Positions 8,734 through 18,002 of a DNA stretch of 64,000 nt are shown piece by piece. The notes under the pieces are model-generated. The model did no database searches. It saw only the letters and a list, made by a program, of their open reading frames with translations, and was not told where the DNA came from. Each line of letters begins with the position of its first letter. Within the stretch, counting starts at the first letter, position 1. This DNA is from CAVOXO01 sp963700425 (lineage in GTDB: Bacteria > Actinomycetota > Acidimicrobiia > Acidimicrobiales > Microtrichaceae). The stretch spans positions 62,001-126,000 of the forward strand of contig CAVOXO010000007.1 in NCBI GenBank assembly GCA_963700425.1, given 5' to 3'. The position numbers were made by a program, and so were the translations under genes.

Positions 8734-9684
8734 GTGTCTGTCGTCGAAGTCGCCGACCTGATCGTCCGCTACGGACCCACCACGGCGGTCGACGGTCTCT
8801 CCTTCACTGCCGAGGAAGGTCAGGTGACCGCCGTGCTGGGGCCCAACGGGGCCGGGAAGACGTCGACCATCGAGTGCCTCGAGGGGTACAGGAGGGCCGA
8901 TTCCGGACGTGTCAGCGTGTGCGGACTCGACCCGATCCTCCAGCGACGACAGCTGACCCCCCGGGTCGGGGTCATGCTGCAGGAGGGCGGTATCAACACC
9001 TCGATCCGACCGCGTGAAGCGGTCCGGCTGTACGCCGCCTACTACGACAACCCCCGCGACCCCGACTCCCTGCTCGACTTCGTGGGGCTGTCATCGGTCG
9101 CCAAGGTTCCGTGGCGTTCGCTCTCGGGCGGAGAGAAGCAGCGCCTCAGCCTGGCCCTCGCCGTCATCGGCCGCCCTGACGTGGCGTTCCTCGACGAACC
9201 GACTGCGGGAGTCGACATCAGCGGGAAGCGGCTCATCCGCGACCTCATCGCCTCACTCCGGGACGATGGGGTGACGGTGGTTCTGACGAGCCATGACCTG
9301 GCCGAGGTCGAGGAGCTGGCCGATCGCATCGTCATCATCGATCGCGGGCGGTCGGTGGCCGATGGGACCCCTTCGGAGATCATGGGATCACACGACGAGG
9401 TGACGTTCGGTGCCGTGGCCGGACTCGACCCGGAGGCCATGTCGAGCGCGTTCGGTGCGCCCGTGTCGGAGATACGGCCCGGCGACTATCTGGTGGCCGC
9501 TCCACCCACGCCCTCTCTGGTGGCCTCGATCACGGCGTGGCTGGCCGACCGGGACATCCTTGTCGATGACCTCCAGGCGGGCCGGGCCCGCCTGGAGGAC
9601 GTCTTCTTGAGGCTCACCGATCTCGACCAGCCCTCGGCGGCCACGGACTCCGCTGCGGCGGGCGGCCCGGGGGGCCCGAGTTGA
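8734..9684 (+). CDS. ABC exporter ATP-binding protein (ABC-2 type)
   Basis: A 316-residue ATPase of the DrrA/NatA-like group that powers an ABC-2 export permease. Walker A GPNGAGKTS, the Q-loop region LQEGG, signature LSGGEKQRLSLAL, Walker B VAFLDEP and the switch histidine in LTSHD are all intact. The C-terminal extension after about residue 225 is typical of drug or polysaccharide exporters. Its stop overlaps the TTG start of the permease (TTGA), so the two are translationally coupled. The substrate is not evident. Confidence 0.9.
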   Translation: MSVVEVADLIVRYGPTTAVDGLSFTAEEGQVTAVLGPNGAGKTSTIECLEGYRRADSGRVSVCGLDPILQRRQLTPRVGVMLQEGGINTSIRPREAVRLYAAYYDNPRDPDSLLDFVGLSSVAKVPWRSLSGGEKQRLSLALAVIGRPDVAFLDEPTAGVDISGKRLIRDLIASLRDDGVTVVLTSHDLAEVEELADRIVIIDRGRSVADGTPSEIMGSHDEVTFGAVAGLDPEAMSSAFGAPVSEIRPGDYLVAAPPTPSLVASITAWLADRDILVDDLQAGRARLEDVFLRLTDLDQPSAATDSAAAGGPGGPS

Positions 9685-10403
9685 GAGCCTTCCTGGCCCA
9701 GTTCCGGGCGGAGATGGTCCTGACGCTGCGCAACGGCGAGCAGCTGTTGGTGAGCCTCTTCATCCCCGTCGGCGTGCTGGTGTTCTTCTCTCAGGTCAGC
9801 GTGTTCGACTCCACCGCCGACAACCCGATCAACGAGCTCGCCCCCGCCGTCCTGGCATTGGCGGTGATGTCGACGTCAATGGTGAGTCTGGGAATCGGGA
9901 CGGGATTCGAGCGCTACTACGGCGTGCTCAAACGACTGGGGGCGACTCCGCTCGGGCGGCCGCGCTGGGTGGGCGCCAAGATGGCCATGGTGGCGACAGT
10001 GGAGCTCGTTCAATGGGCTGTGCTGATCCCGCTGGCGCTCGTCCTCGGCTGGGACCCGCTGAACGGGTGGATCCCCGCCCTTGCCGGCGCCGCTCTGGGC
10101 ACGGCCGCGTTCGCCGGACTCGGCCTGCTTCTCGCCGGGACCCTCCCGGGACTGGTGAATCTGGCCGTGTGCAACGGCCTGTTCCTGATTCTGTTGATCA
10201 CCGGCGGGATGGTGATACCTCTTGACGAGCTACCCGACGCCATGTCCGGCGTGGCGAAGGCACTGCCCGCGGCCGCTCTCGTCGACGTACTCATCGGTTC
10301 GCTGGCGTCGGGACACGCCGTGCACGGCGGATCGTGGGCCGTACTGACGGTATGGGCCGTGGCTCTCACGGCAGCAGTGATCGCCACGTTCCGCTGGGAG
10401 TGA
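9681..10403 (+). CDS. ABC-2 type transporter permease
   Basis: A 240-residue membrane protein with about six hydrophobic segments, matching the ABC-2 membrane family (segments LVSLFIPVGVLVFF, VLALAVMSTSMVSLGIGTGF, AVLIPLALVLGW, AALGTAAFAGLGLLLAGT). The conserved ERYYGVLKRLGATPLGR cytoplasmic loop typical of DrrB-like permeases is present. The start is a TTG overlapping the stop of the ATPase gene. The pair most likely forms a two-subunit exporter for a hydrophobic compound or lipid. Specificity cannot be assigned. Confidence 0.87.
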   Translation: MRAFLAQFRAEMVLTLRNGEQLLVSLFIPVGVLVFFSQVSVFDSTADNPINELAPAVLALAVMSTSMVSLGIGTGFERYYGVLKRLGATPLGRPRWVGAKMAMVATVELVQWAVLIPLALVLGWDPLNGWIPALAGAALGTAAFAGLGLLLAGTLPGLVNLAVCNGLFLILLITGGMVIPLDELPDAMSGVAKALPAAALVDVLIGSLASGHAVHGGSWAVLTVWAVALTAAVIATFRWE

Positions 10404-10524
10404 GCCGGGCTCTGCGGTCTCGCCGGTCACCGCACCCGCTTGCGGGCGGGTACCGGCGGTAGCTCTCGATCGGTCGCGCTGGGGAGTGCCACCCGCGGTG
10501 GGGGTCATCCCGACGTGAGGGTCC

Positions 10525-10962
10525 CTAGCCGCTGTGCCCGCCGCCCGTCGGGATGGCGGGCGGATCGGTCGGTGGCGGCGGCAGGTCCCGCACCGGTGGC
10601 GGATCCTCGATGACGATGTTGGAGTTCTCCTGGAAGATCACCAGGGAGGTCATGGCGGCCATGTAGACCACGAACGCCAGGACGATGCCGAAGAAGAAGA
10701 CCTGGCTCAGCAGCCTCTTCTCCCACTTGAGGTGCATGAAGTAGAAGGCCACCATCAGGAACTTCACGGCCATCATGACCAGCAGCGCGGTGTTGGCCAC
10801 CGCAACGGGAATCCCCCAGTCCTCCCACCAGATCGTCGACACCTCGACAGCGGTGAGGACGGCCAGGATGCCGCCGATCTGCCAGAAGAAGGTATCGGCG
10901 GTGTGGCCGTAGTCGTCGGCGTCGACGAGTTCGAGTTCGTGTTCGAAAGATCCGGTGGTCAT
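10525..10962 (-). CDS. ctaF: cytochrome c oxidase subunit IV (prokaryotic type)
   Basis: A 145-residue membrane protein with three hydrophobic helices and the LMVAFYFMHLKWEKRLL motif of the prokaryotic COX4 family, an assembly and stability subunit of the caa3/aa3 oxidase. The tail is Pro-rich (PPPVRDLPPPPTDPPA) and probably extramembranous. It is the last gene of the oxidase operon, 13 nt after ctaE. The 120 bases between it and the convergent ABC permease hold only weak hairpins. Confidence 0.85.
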   Translation of the reverse strand: MTTGSFEHELELVDADDYGHTADTFFWQIGGILAVLTAVEVSTIWWEDWGIPVAVANTALLVMMAVKFLMVAFYFMHLKWEKRLLSQVFFFGIVLAFVVYMAAMTSLVIFQENSNIVIEDPPPVRDLPPPPTDPPAIPTGGGHSG

Positions 10963-10975
10963 GGGAGAGCCTGCC

Positions 10976-11608
10976 TCAGGGGATCAGGTAGACGATGGTG
11001 AAGATGACGATCCACACGATGTCGACGAAGTGCCAGTAGAGGCCGACGATCTCGACCGCCTCGGGGTTGTTCGGTCCGAGTCGACCGCTCAGGGAGAAGG
11101 CAATGGCGATGATGAGGATGAGGATTCCGACCGAGACGTGGACTCCGTGGAAACCGGTGAGGGTGTAGAAGGCCGAGCTCGAGACGTTGGACGTGTACCC
11201 GAGACCCTCCCTCACGAAGGCAGTGAACTCGTAGACCTGACCGGCGATGAAGATACCGCCCAGCGCAGCTGTGGTGCCCAGCCAGAGGCGGACCTTCTCC
11301 ATCTCCCCACGTCGCGACGCCGTGACCGCCAGCACCATCGACATCGACGATGCCAACAGGCAGAAGGTGCTGACCGAGGTGAACCCGATGTCGAACAGCT
11401 CGGAGACCTTGGTCGGGCTCCCGGCGATGGACGCCACCTCCCCGGGGCGGTTCTTGTAGAGGAGGTAGGTGGAGATCAGGCCTCCGAACATGAGGCACTC
11501 CGACCCCAGGAACACCCACATCCCCAGCTTCTCGTTGGAGATCCCGGTTGTCGTCGGGGCCGAGGCGTGCGCCCCGTGCTCGTCGTGTTCGATCGCTACG
11601 GCACTCAT
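10976..11608 (-). CDS. ctaE: cytochrome c oxidase subunit III
   Basis: A 210-residue, five-helix COX3. Recognisable segments are KLGMWVFLGSECLMFGG, AGQVYEFTAF, TGFHGVHVSVGI and the terminal VGLYWHFVDIVWIVIF, which together are diagnostic of the family. The N-terminus is His-rich (HDEHGAHA). The start overlaps the ctaD stop by 4 bases. It provides the internal standard against which the subunit III-like paralogue at 15703-16281 can be compared. Confidence 0.92.
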   Translation of the reverse strand: MSAVAIEHDEHGAHASAPTTTGISNEKLGMWVFLGSECLMFGGLISTYLLYKNRPGEVASIAGSPTKVSELFDIGFTSVSTFCLLASSMSMVLAVTASRRGEMEKVRLWLGTTAALGGIFIAGQVYEFTAFVREGLGYTSNVSSSAFYTLTGFHGVHVSVGILILIIAIAFSLSGRLGPNNPEAVEIVGLYWHFVDIVWIVIFTIVYLIP

Positions 11609-13667
11609 TCCGAACTCTCCTTCTCCGAGTCGGTGTCGCCCTCGGCGCCCACCAACGCTGGGACCGGCTCCTCACCGTTCTCCAACGCCGCGTCACCGTC
11701 ATCGGTGTCGGGGCCGTGATCGTGGTCATGATGCGACCCCGACTCCTCTGCGGGGGCCGTGCCCGGTTCGAGGACCCAGCCGATCATGGCCGCCACGAGG
11801 ATCAGGCCGCCCAGGAGCGCCCACCACAAGCTGAAGATGACGCCGTACCCGATGAACGGCAGACCCGCACGCCAGAACGATCGGCCAGTACGACGGTGAG
11901 GGCAGGTGGATGCCCTCCGCGCCGGGCTTCTGGACCACGTCCTCGGTCGCAGCGATGCGGACCGGACGGTGTTCGGAATCCTGACCGTACTTGCGGTACC
12001 AGAACTCGTCGACGCTGGTGACGGTCGGGATCTCCGAGAAGTTGTACTCGGGAACCGGTGACGGGATCATCCACTCCAGCGAGCGGGCGTCCCAGGGATC
12101 CGCTCCGACATCGACGGGGTTCTTCTTGTGGTCCCGGTAGCTGACCCAGCAGTTGGCGAAGAAGATGAGGAGACCCACCGCGATGGTGAACGCACCGATG
12201 GTGGCCACCAGGTTCCACAGATCGAACCCCTGGCCCTCGGAGTAGGTGAAGTAGCGACGGCTCATTCCCTGGAGGCCGAGGATGTGCATCGGGCCGAAGG
12301 TGAGGTTGAACCCGACCAACATCACCCAGAAATGCCACTTGCCGAGCGATTCGCGGAGCGAATAGCCGAAGATCTTCGGCCACCAGAAGTAGAAGCCGGC
12401 GAAGAGCCCCAGCAGGGCGCCGCCGAACAACACGTAGTGGAAGTGGGCGACGATGTAGTAGGTGTCGGTCTGCTGGGTGTCGACGGGGGCGAACGCGTGT
12501 GACACGCCCGACAGTCCGCCGATGACGAACATCGTCACCAACCCGACGGCGAACAGCATCGGGGTGGAGAACGTCAATCGGCCCCCGTACATCGTGGCGA
12601 CCCAGTTGAGGATCTTCACGCCGGTGGGCACGGCGATGAACATCGTGGCGAGCGAGAAGGCCACCACCGACATCGGGCCCAGACCGGAGGCGAACATGTG
12701 GTGGGCCCACACTCCGAATCCCATGAAGCCGATGGCGATGCCCGAGCCCACCATGAACGGATAGCCGAAGATCGGCTTGCGGCTGAACGTGGGGATCACC
12801 TCGGACACGATGCCGAAGGCCGGCAGGATCATGATGTAGACCTCGGGATGTCCGAAGATCCAGAAGAGGTGCTGCCACAACAACGGATCTCCGCCGAAGG
12901 CCGCGTCGAAGAACGTCGAGCCGTACAACCGATCGAAGGTCAACAGGAACAGGGCCACGGTGATGACCGGGAGCGAGAACAGCAGCAGGAACTGAGTGAC
13001 CAGCGTCATCCACGTGAAGATCGGGAGCCGCATCCAGGTCATCCCGGGTGCCCGCATGTTGATGACCGTCACGATCAGGTTGACGGCGGAGACCAGCGAG
13101 GCGATACCGGCGATGAGGAGACCGGTGGTGTAGAAGTCGATGCCGTGGCTGGGTGAGTAGAGGATGCCGCTGTTGGGTGCGTAGTTGAACCAACCGCCGT
13201 CGGCGCCGCCACCCAGGAACCACGAGGTGTTGAAGTACAGGGACCCGAAGAGCCACAACCAGAAGCTCAGCGCGTTGAGTCGGGGGAACGCGACGTCGCG
13301 CGGCTCCGATCTGCAGCGGCAACAGGTAGTTGGCGAACGCGGCCGCCATGGGCATGACCACCAGGAACACCATGGTGACGCCGTGCATGGTGAACACCTG
13401 GTTGTAGAGATCCGCGCTGAGCAGCTTCTGACCGGGACGCGCCAGTTGGGCCCTGATCAGGAGGGCTTCGGAGCCTCCGACCAGGAAGAAGAACATCGAC
13501 CCGATTCCGTACATGATGCCGATCCGCTTGTGATCGACCGTCGTCAGCCAGCTCTTCCACCCCGTCTGCGCTTCGGTCGGCCGCGCGAAGACGCCCAGCG
13601 GGCTCGCGGTCCCGGTCGGTTGACCCGACTCGAGTGCAAGCGGGGTTCGTGCTTCGGTGATCGCCAT
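11605..13667 (-). CDS. ctaD: cytochrome c oxidase subunit I (two frameshifts)
   Basis: Catalytic subunit of the caa3 oxidase, holding heme a and the heme a3-CuB site. Ligands are all present: MHGVTMVF (heme a His), GHPEVYI (CuB His and cross-linked Tyr), WAHHMF (CuB pair) and VAHFHYV (heme a3 and heme a). Frame changes near 13303 and 11863 are each explained by one extra base. Removing them restores LQIGARDVAFPRLNALSFW and LACGLPFIGYGVIFSLWW. The C-terminal tail is unusual: acidic and His-rich (SGSHHDHDHGPDTDDGD), which might bind metal. Length is about 686 residues. Confidence 0.93.
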
Positions 13668-13674
13668 GGAACTG

Positions 13675-14835
13675 CTACTCCAACGTCGTCAGATAGGCCA
13701 CGAGGGCGTTGATCTGCTCTTCGGATAGTCCAAGATTCGGCATGCCCCGGTTCTGCTGGGCATTCGCCGGCTTCATCGCCACGGGATCCCTGAGCCACGC
13801 TCCGAGGTTCGCGACGTTCGGCTGGCCCTCGTCGTCATAGAGAGCGAAGAGATTCCCCGCGAAACGGTCGCGGCTCATCAGATGGGTGAGGTTCGGCGCA
13901 TTCGCCGAACTGAGCGGATGCGCCGCTCCCCGGTAGTCCGGGTTGGGCTGTCCGTCGGTGTCCGGATCCGGTTCGGCGTCGGGGTCGTAGCCGTTGATCT
14001 GATGGCACTGGGCACACTGCTGTTCGAACAGTTGACGACCCTCGGCCTCGAGCGACCCGGGTTCGGGTTCGGCCGGAGGCTTCAACTGATCCTCGACCCA
14101 ACGATCGAAGTCGGCGGGACTGAGCGCCTTGACCTCCATCCGCATGTAGGCGTGGGACAGCCCACAGAACTCGGTGCACGTGCCCTGATAGGTGCCGGGC
14201 TCGTCGGCCTCGAGCGTCCAGTCGTTCTTGTAGCCGGGGACGGCATCCCGCTTCCCGTTGAGCTTGGGGATCCAGAAGGAGTGGATGACGTCATTGGAGG
14301 TGATCTCGAGATCGATCATGCGTCCGGCGGGTATCACCATCTGGTTGGCGGTGATGATGTCGGGGGCGCCGTCGTCGTCGATGTCGTAGCGGTACTCCCA
14401 CCACCACTGCTGTCCGACCACTTCGACGGGGAGGGCGTCGTCGGGCACCTCTTCGAGATCGAGGATCGTCGTCACGTTGCCGACGGCCAGGACCGCCAGG
14501 ATCACCGCCGGAACGATCGTCCAGGCGATCTCCAGCCGGGTGTGACCGTGGGTCTGCACCGGCTCCTTGACACCGTCTTCGTCGTGGGAACGACGGCGGA
14601 ACCGGAAGATCATGTAGATGATCCCGCCCTCGACGAGAACGAACACGATCGCCGCGACGACGTAGACCTTGTTGCCCAGGTCGTCGATCTTCTGAGCCTG
14701 GGGTCCCTGGGGATCGAGCGTGTTCAGCGGCGCGTCACTGTCGCGCATGTAGCCACACCCGCTGAGGATCAGACCCAGCGTCGCGAGGCCCGCGATCACG
14801 AGGGGCCGTCGGGGTATCCGCTTCATCGCCTTCAC
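13675..14835 (-). CDS. ctaC: cytochrome c oxidase subunit II fused to cytochrome c (caa3 type)
   Basis: A 386-residue lipoprotein-like subunit II. An LSGC lipobox follows the signal segment, then two membrane helices, then the cupredoxin domain with the CuA site GTCTEFCGLSHAYMRMEV. After about residue 265 a cytochrome c domain begins with CAQCHQ and a distal Met in RGMPNLGL. Between heme-binding motif and core there is an acidic Asp-Pro-rich loop (DPDAEPDPDTDGQPNPD) that I would not expect in a standard domain. It accepts electrons directly and delivers them to ctaD. It overlaps the upstream membrane-protein gene by 4 bases. Confidence 0.93.
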   Translation of the reverse strand: MKAMKRIPRRPLVIAGLATLGLILSGCGYMRDSDAPLNTLDPQGPQAQKIDDLGNKVYVVAAIVFVLVEGGIIYMIFRFRRRSHDEDGVKEPVQTHGHTRLEIAWTIVPAVILAVLAVGNVTTILDLEEVPDDALPVEVVGQQWWWEYRYDIDDDGAPDIITANQMVIPAGRMIDLEITSNDVIHSFWIPKLNGKRDAVPGYKNDWTLEADEPGTYQGTCTEFCGLSHAYMRMEVKALSPADFDRWVEDQLKPPAEPEPGSLEAEGRQLFEQQCAQCHQINGYDPDAEPDPDTDGQPNPDYRGAAHPLSSANAPNLTHLMSRDRFAGNLFALYDDEGQPNVANLGAWLRDPVAMKPANAQQNRGMPNLGLSEEQINALVAYLTTLE

Positions 14836-15689
14836 CCTGCTTCTCCCGATTCGGCCGAGGGATTGATCGTCACCGCGCCGTGTTCCTCACCGTGTGTCTC
14901 GAACTCACGCTCGCCGGTGGCGGCACCATAGATCCCGAGCCCGAGCACCGCGACGAACCCGACCGCCACCGCCGCCCCCAACAGGGTGCGCCTTGCCGCG
15001 GCATCGAGGGCGTTCAACGCCAGTGCCGCACCGAAGATGATCGCGGCGAGGACCAGCGCCCAGATGATCGCCATGGTCTCGCTCGAACTCAAGAGCAGTC
15101 TCGACACGCCGAGGGCGATGAACCCCAGGACGACCACCCCGGCGACGGGGTACTCGATCGGGTGCATGATGCGGTCTCGTATCGCCCGGTTGACCGACGG
15201 GTCGCCGGTCGCCTGCTCCGACCATGACGTCACCGCCCACTCTGCTCCGCTGGCCACCATCAGGGCGGCGCCGGCGACCGTGACGGCCGCGGTCGTCGCC
15301 AGGCCGATGGCCGTGACGCCTGCACCGACCGCCATGAGCGTCGGCCACACGTTCGCACCGAGCGGCGCGACCACGGCGGGCGCGGCGTCGAGCGACATCG
15401 CTTCGGCGAGGGCTTCGGGATCGCCGTCGCGGAAGGCCGAGGTGACGATGCCGAGAACGAAGCAGACCGCGGCGAAGCCCATCAGCAACACGAAGCCGAC
15501 ATGTTCGCCGACACCGCCCTTGTACCCGAAGGTGAGGGGGCCCAGGACGGCGTTGACGGCACCGTCGCCGCCGAGGGTGTCCTCGAGCGCGCCGACCTTG
15601 GCGGCCTCGGTCGCGATGCCGTAGACCAAGCCCAGGAGATAGCCGACCAGGGCCAGGCCGAAGAACAGTCTCGATGCTCGGGTGATCAT
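14832..15689 (-). CDS. unknown polytopic membrane protein in oxidase operon
   Basis: I do not recognise a family. The 285-residue protein has about six hydrophobic segments (near residues 7-25, 63-82, 113-147, 181-199, 204-226 and 235-256) and a short soluble C-terminal tail with two His-Glu clusters (FETHGEEHGAV). It sits between ctaC (4-base overlap) and the subunit III-like gene (13-nt gap), so it is transcribed with the oxidase. An assembly factor, a small extra subunit or a partner of the metal-free subunit I-like protein are all possible. None is shown by sequence. Confidence 0.7.
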   Translation of the reverse strand: MITRASRLFFGLALVGYLLGLVYGIATEAAKVGALEDTLGGDGAVNAVLGPLTFGYKGGVGEHVGFVLLMGFAAVCFVLGIVTSAFRDGDPEALAEAMSLDAAPAVVAPLGANVWPTLMAVGAGVTAIGLATTAAVTVAGAALMVASGAEWAVTSWSEQATGDPSVNRAIRDRIMHPIEYPVAGVVVLGFIALGVSRLLLSSSETMAIIWALVLAAIIFGAALALNALDAAARRTLLGAAVAVGFVAVLGLGIYGAATGEREFETHGEEHGAVTINPSAESGEAG

Positions 15690-15702
15690 GGGGTTCGATC
15701 CC

Positions 15703-16281
15703 TCACTTCATCACGTAGACCGCGATCCAGATCACGGCATACATGGCGACCATGGCCTGCCAGAAGATGGCAAGGGCCGAGAGGCCGTCGGGGTTGGTGG
15801 ACGAGTACTGGCCGCCGAGGGTCTTGAAGACCATCACCGCCAACATCGCGAGGGCGGCGACGCACATCGCCAGTTGGGCGCCGGTCACGGCGTAGAAGTA
15901 GGGGCCGGCCGGTTGCTCCATCGTGACGCCGGCGACGTTGTAGAGGAAGCTCGTCTGGTTGATGAACGCAAGACCCAGGAGAGCGGTGATGCCCAGGGCG
16001 AGATAGGCCTGGCCACGGGCATCCCTGGCGATCGCCCATGCTGCCCACTGCACGGTGACCGCGCTCATGATCAGCGTTCCCATGTTCATGTTGGCCTGGG
16101 TGAGAGGCACGCTGTTGTCGGCGAACCAGGCCGGTCCGACGAGACCCCGAGCATCGAGATACAGCCCCAGCAGCGTGAGGATCCCCATGGCGGCCGCGGC
16201 GGACGCGAACACCGTCCCGAAGATCAACAGACGGCGTCGGGGAAGCGGAGCGGCTTCGAACGTGGCGGGAATGAGCGACAT
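15703..16281 (-). CDS. heme-copper oxidase subunit III-like paralogue
   Basis: A 192-residue, five-helix protein related to COX3. The final helix FWQAMVAMYAVIWIAVYV aligns with ctaE's YWHFVDIVWIVIFTIVYL. The middle AFINQTSFLY aligns with ctaE's GQVYEFTAF, and VTGAQLAMCV with TGFHGVHVSVG. In each place the conserved polar residues of true subunit III (the Glu and the paired His) are replaced by Gln, Thr or Ala. It is encoded directly after the subunit I-like gene with touching ends. The two probably form a complex. It is not the catalytic oxidase's own subunit III, which is ctaE. Confidence 0.75.
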   Translation of the reverse strand: MSLIPATFEAAPLPRRRLLIFGTVFASAAAAMGILTLLGLYLDARGLVGPAWFADNSVPLTQANMNMGTLIMSAVTVQWAAWAIARDARGQAYLALGITALLGLAFINQTSFLYNVAGVTMEQPAGPYFYAVTGAQLAMCVAALAMLAVMVFKTLGGQYSSTNPDGLSALAIFWQAMVAMYAVIWIAVYVMK

Positions 16282-17849
16282 CAGGCGTCTCCGTCCTCGT
16301 TGCGGTCGTAGAGCGGATAGGCGTCGGAGATGACCAGGGAGGACACGTCCGAGGGATCGGCTGAGAACTCCAAGGTCCCTCCCTCGGGGCCGTCGGTCTG
16401 CTCATCGGAGCGCGTGAGGCCCAGGATCAGATCGAACACCGCGAGGATGGCTCCGAAGGCGACCAACAGGGACCCGGCCCCCGAGACCCCGCTGAGGACC
16501 TCGACTCCCGACGCATCGGGGTCGGCCAGACCGACGACCAGTGGCCCCGTGCCCATGACCAGTCCGCCGAGCGTCGCGAGGCCTGCCGCGACGGCGGCCA
16601 TCCCCATCGAACCCGCGCCGAGTGAGCGCCTCCACAGCGCGACACCGGTGATTCCGGCGACGACGGCTGCGGCGATCACGAACATCGCCACCGCCGTGGT
16701 GAGCCCCGGTCCCCCCGGATCCGAACCGAACGACCCGGTCCGGAATCCGACGAGTTGACCGTCACCGATCGTGTCGATGCCCACCAGGGCGCCGGTGAGG
16801 GTGGCCATCAGCAGGAGGAATCCCGCTCCCATCGAACCGATGAAGTCGGCGGAAGGGTTGGGCGCCCCGCGGCGAGCCATGTCGAGTGCGCCACCGAGGA
16901 CTCCGATCACAGGCAGGCCCGCCGCGATCGCGAAGACGACGGCGACGACGTTCTCCGACGACATCTCACTCTGGGCCCAGGCACCGAAAGCCAGGAGCCC
17001 GGCCGCTCCGATCATGAACTGCCCGACCCCACGTGCCGTTGCCCTCGCTCCCACCGATGCCGAGACCGCGTCGAGAATGAGCCCGAGAATCGGGACCACG
17101 ACGATGTACACCGAGGGTTGACGCAGGAACCATTCGATCGACGGGTACACCGTGTCGAGGAGGTCGGCCGGGGTGGGGTCCTGGATGTGACCGAGCGCGA
17201 CGTCGGCCACCAACGCGGGGAGCGTGGCGACCCACACCGTGGCAGTGACCAGGAAGCCGAACGAGAAGAACGGGACCCGGGCCACGGTCAGCCCGGCGAC
17301 TCGAAGGCCCAGAACGGTGACCGCCACGCACACGGCCCCGACGGACAGCGCGAGGGCCATCAGCCCGACGGCGAGATTCCCGAGCTGGGGCAGATCGCCA
17401 CGGGTGCCTCCGTAGGCGCCGTCGAGGGACCAGCAGATGCCGAACATCACCGCACCGATGAGCCACGACCACCACGACAGTGCGGCGGCCCTCGGGAACG
17501 CCACCGTCGAGGCGCCCACCTGGAGGGGGACGATGTGGACGGCGAGACCCAACATCAACGGAAGGGCGCCTCCGAGGATCAACGAGAGCGGGAGATTCGC
17601 CCACAGCCGGGCGCCGATGTCGTCTCCGAGGAGGTCGCCGCCCGAGGTGATGTCGAAGTTGGCCACCGCTGCGACGACCAGGTCGATCGCCAGGAACGCC
17701 AACGAACCGATGATGAACATCCGCCCGATCGCCCGATGGTCCCCGGTGCCGAAGAACTGCGCCACGGGTGACGTGGCGGGCCCCGACGCCTGGTCGTCGC
17801 CGGCCGGCTCGACCGCGGTCTCCGGGGGTGATGTGTCGGTCAATGCCAT
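16281..17849 (-). CDS. heme-copper oxidase subunit I-like paralogue lacking all metal ligands
   Basis: A 522-residue, about 12-helix protein clearly derived from COX1: VPLQVGASTVAFPRAAALSWW (108-128), QPSVYIVVVPILGL (244-257) and AFGAWAQSE (287-295). Compared without gaps to ctaD in this window, the CuB/heme histidines are gone. HPEVY is QPSVY, the WAHH pair is WAQS at exactly the same 50-residue spacing, the MHG heme ligand is Leu/Pro and the HFH pair aligns with DFI. The Tyr of HPEVY remains. It cannot bind heme a3-CuB in the normal way. It is first in the oxidase operon. Function unknown: scaffold, proton or ion path, or regulator. Confidence 0.8.
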   Translation of the reverse strand: MALTDTSPPETAVEPAGDDQASGPATSPVAQFFGTGDHRAIGRMFIIGSLAFLAIDLVVAAVANFDITSGGDLLGDDIGARLWANLPLSLILGGALPLMLGLAVHIVPLQVGASTVAFPRAAALSWWSWLIGAVMFGICWSLDGAYGGTRGDLPQLGNLAVGLMALALSVGAVCVAVTVLGLRVAGLTVARVPFFSFGFLVTATVWVATLPALVADVALGHIQDPTPADLLDTVYPSIEWFLRQPSVYIVVVPILGLILDAVSASVGARATARGVGQFMIGAAGLLAFGAWAQSEMSSENVVAVVFAIAAGLPVIGVLGGALDMARRGAPNPSADFIGSMGAGFLLLMATLTGALVGIDTIGDGQLVGFRTGSFGSDPGGPGLTTAVAMFVIAAAVVAGITGVALWRRSLGAGSMGMAAVAAGLATLGGLVMGTGPLVVGLADPDASGVEVLSGVSGAGSLLVAFGAILAVFDLILGLTRSDEQTDGPEGGTLEFSADPSDVSSLVISDAYPLYDRNEDGDA

Positions 17850-18002
17850 GTGTATGCCTCAGGGCTGTTCGGCGACGCACGCTCGCCGTCCCGACACGGC
17901 GAACGCGGCGGGCCGGTGACAATGGAATCTTCGGCTCCGGACCTTACTTGGAGTCGCCAAGTCGATCGAAAACGCCAACGAATCATCGACGGCCTCACCA
18001 CG

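Noticed and set aside
10404..10524. Hairpin candidates between the ABC permease and ctaF
   Set aside because: Stems are only 5-6 bp without a T-tract, too weak to call a terminator in this base composition.
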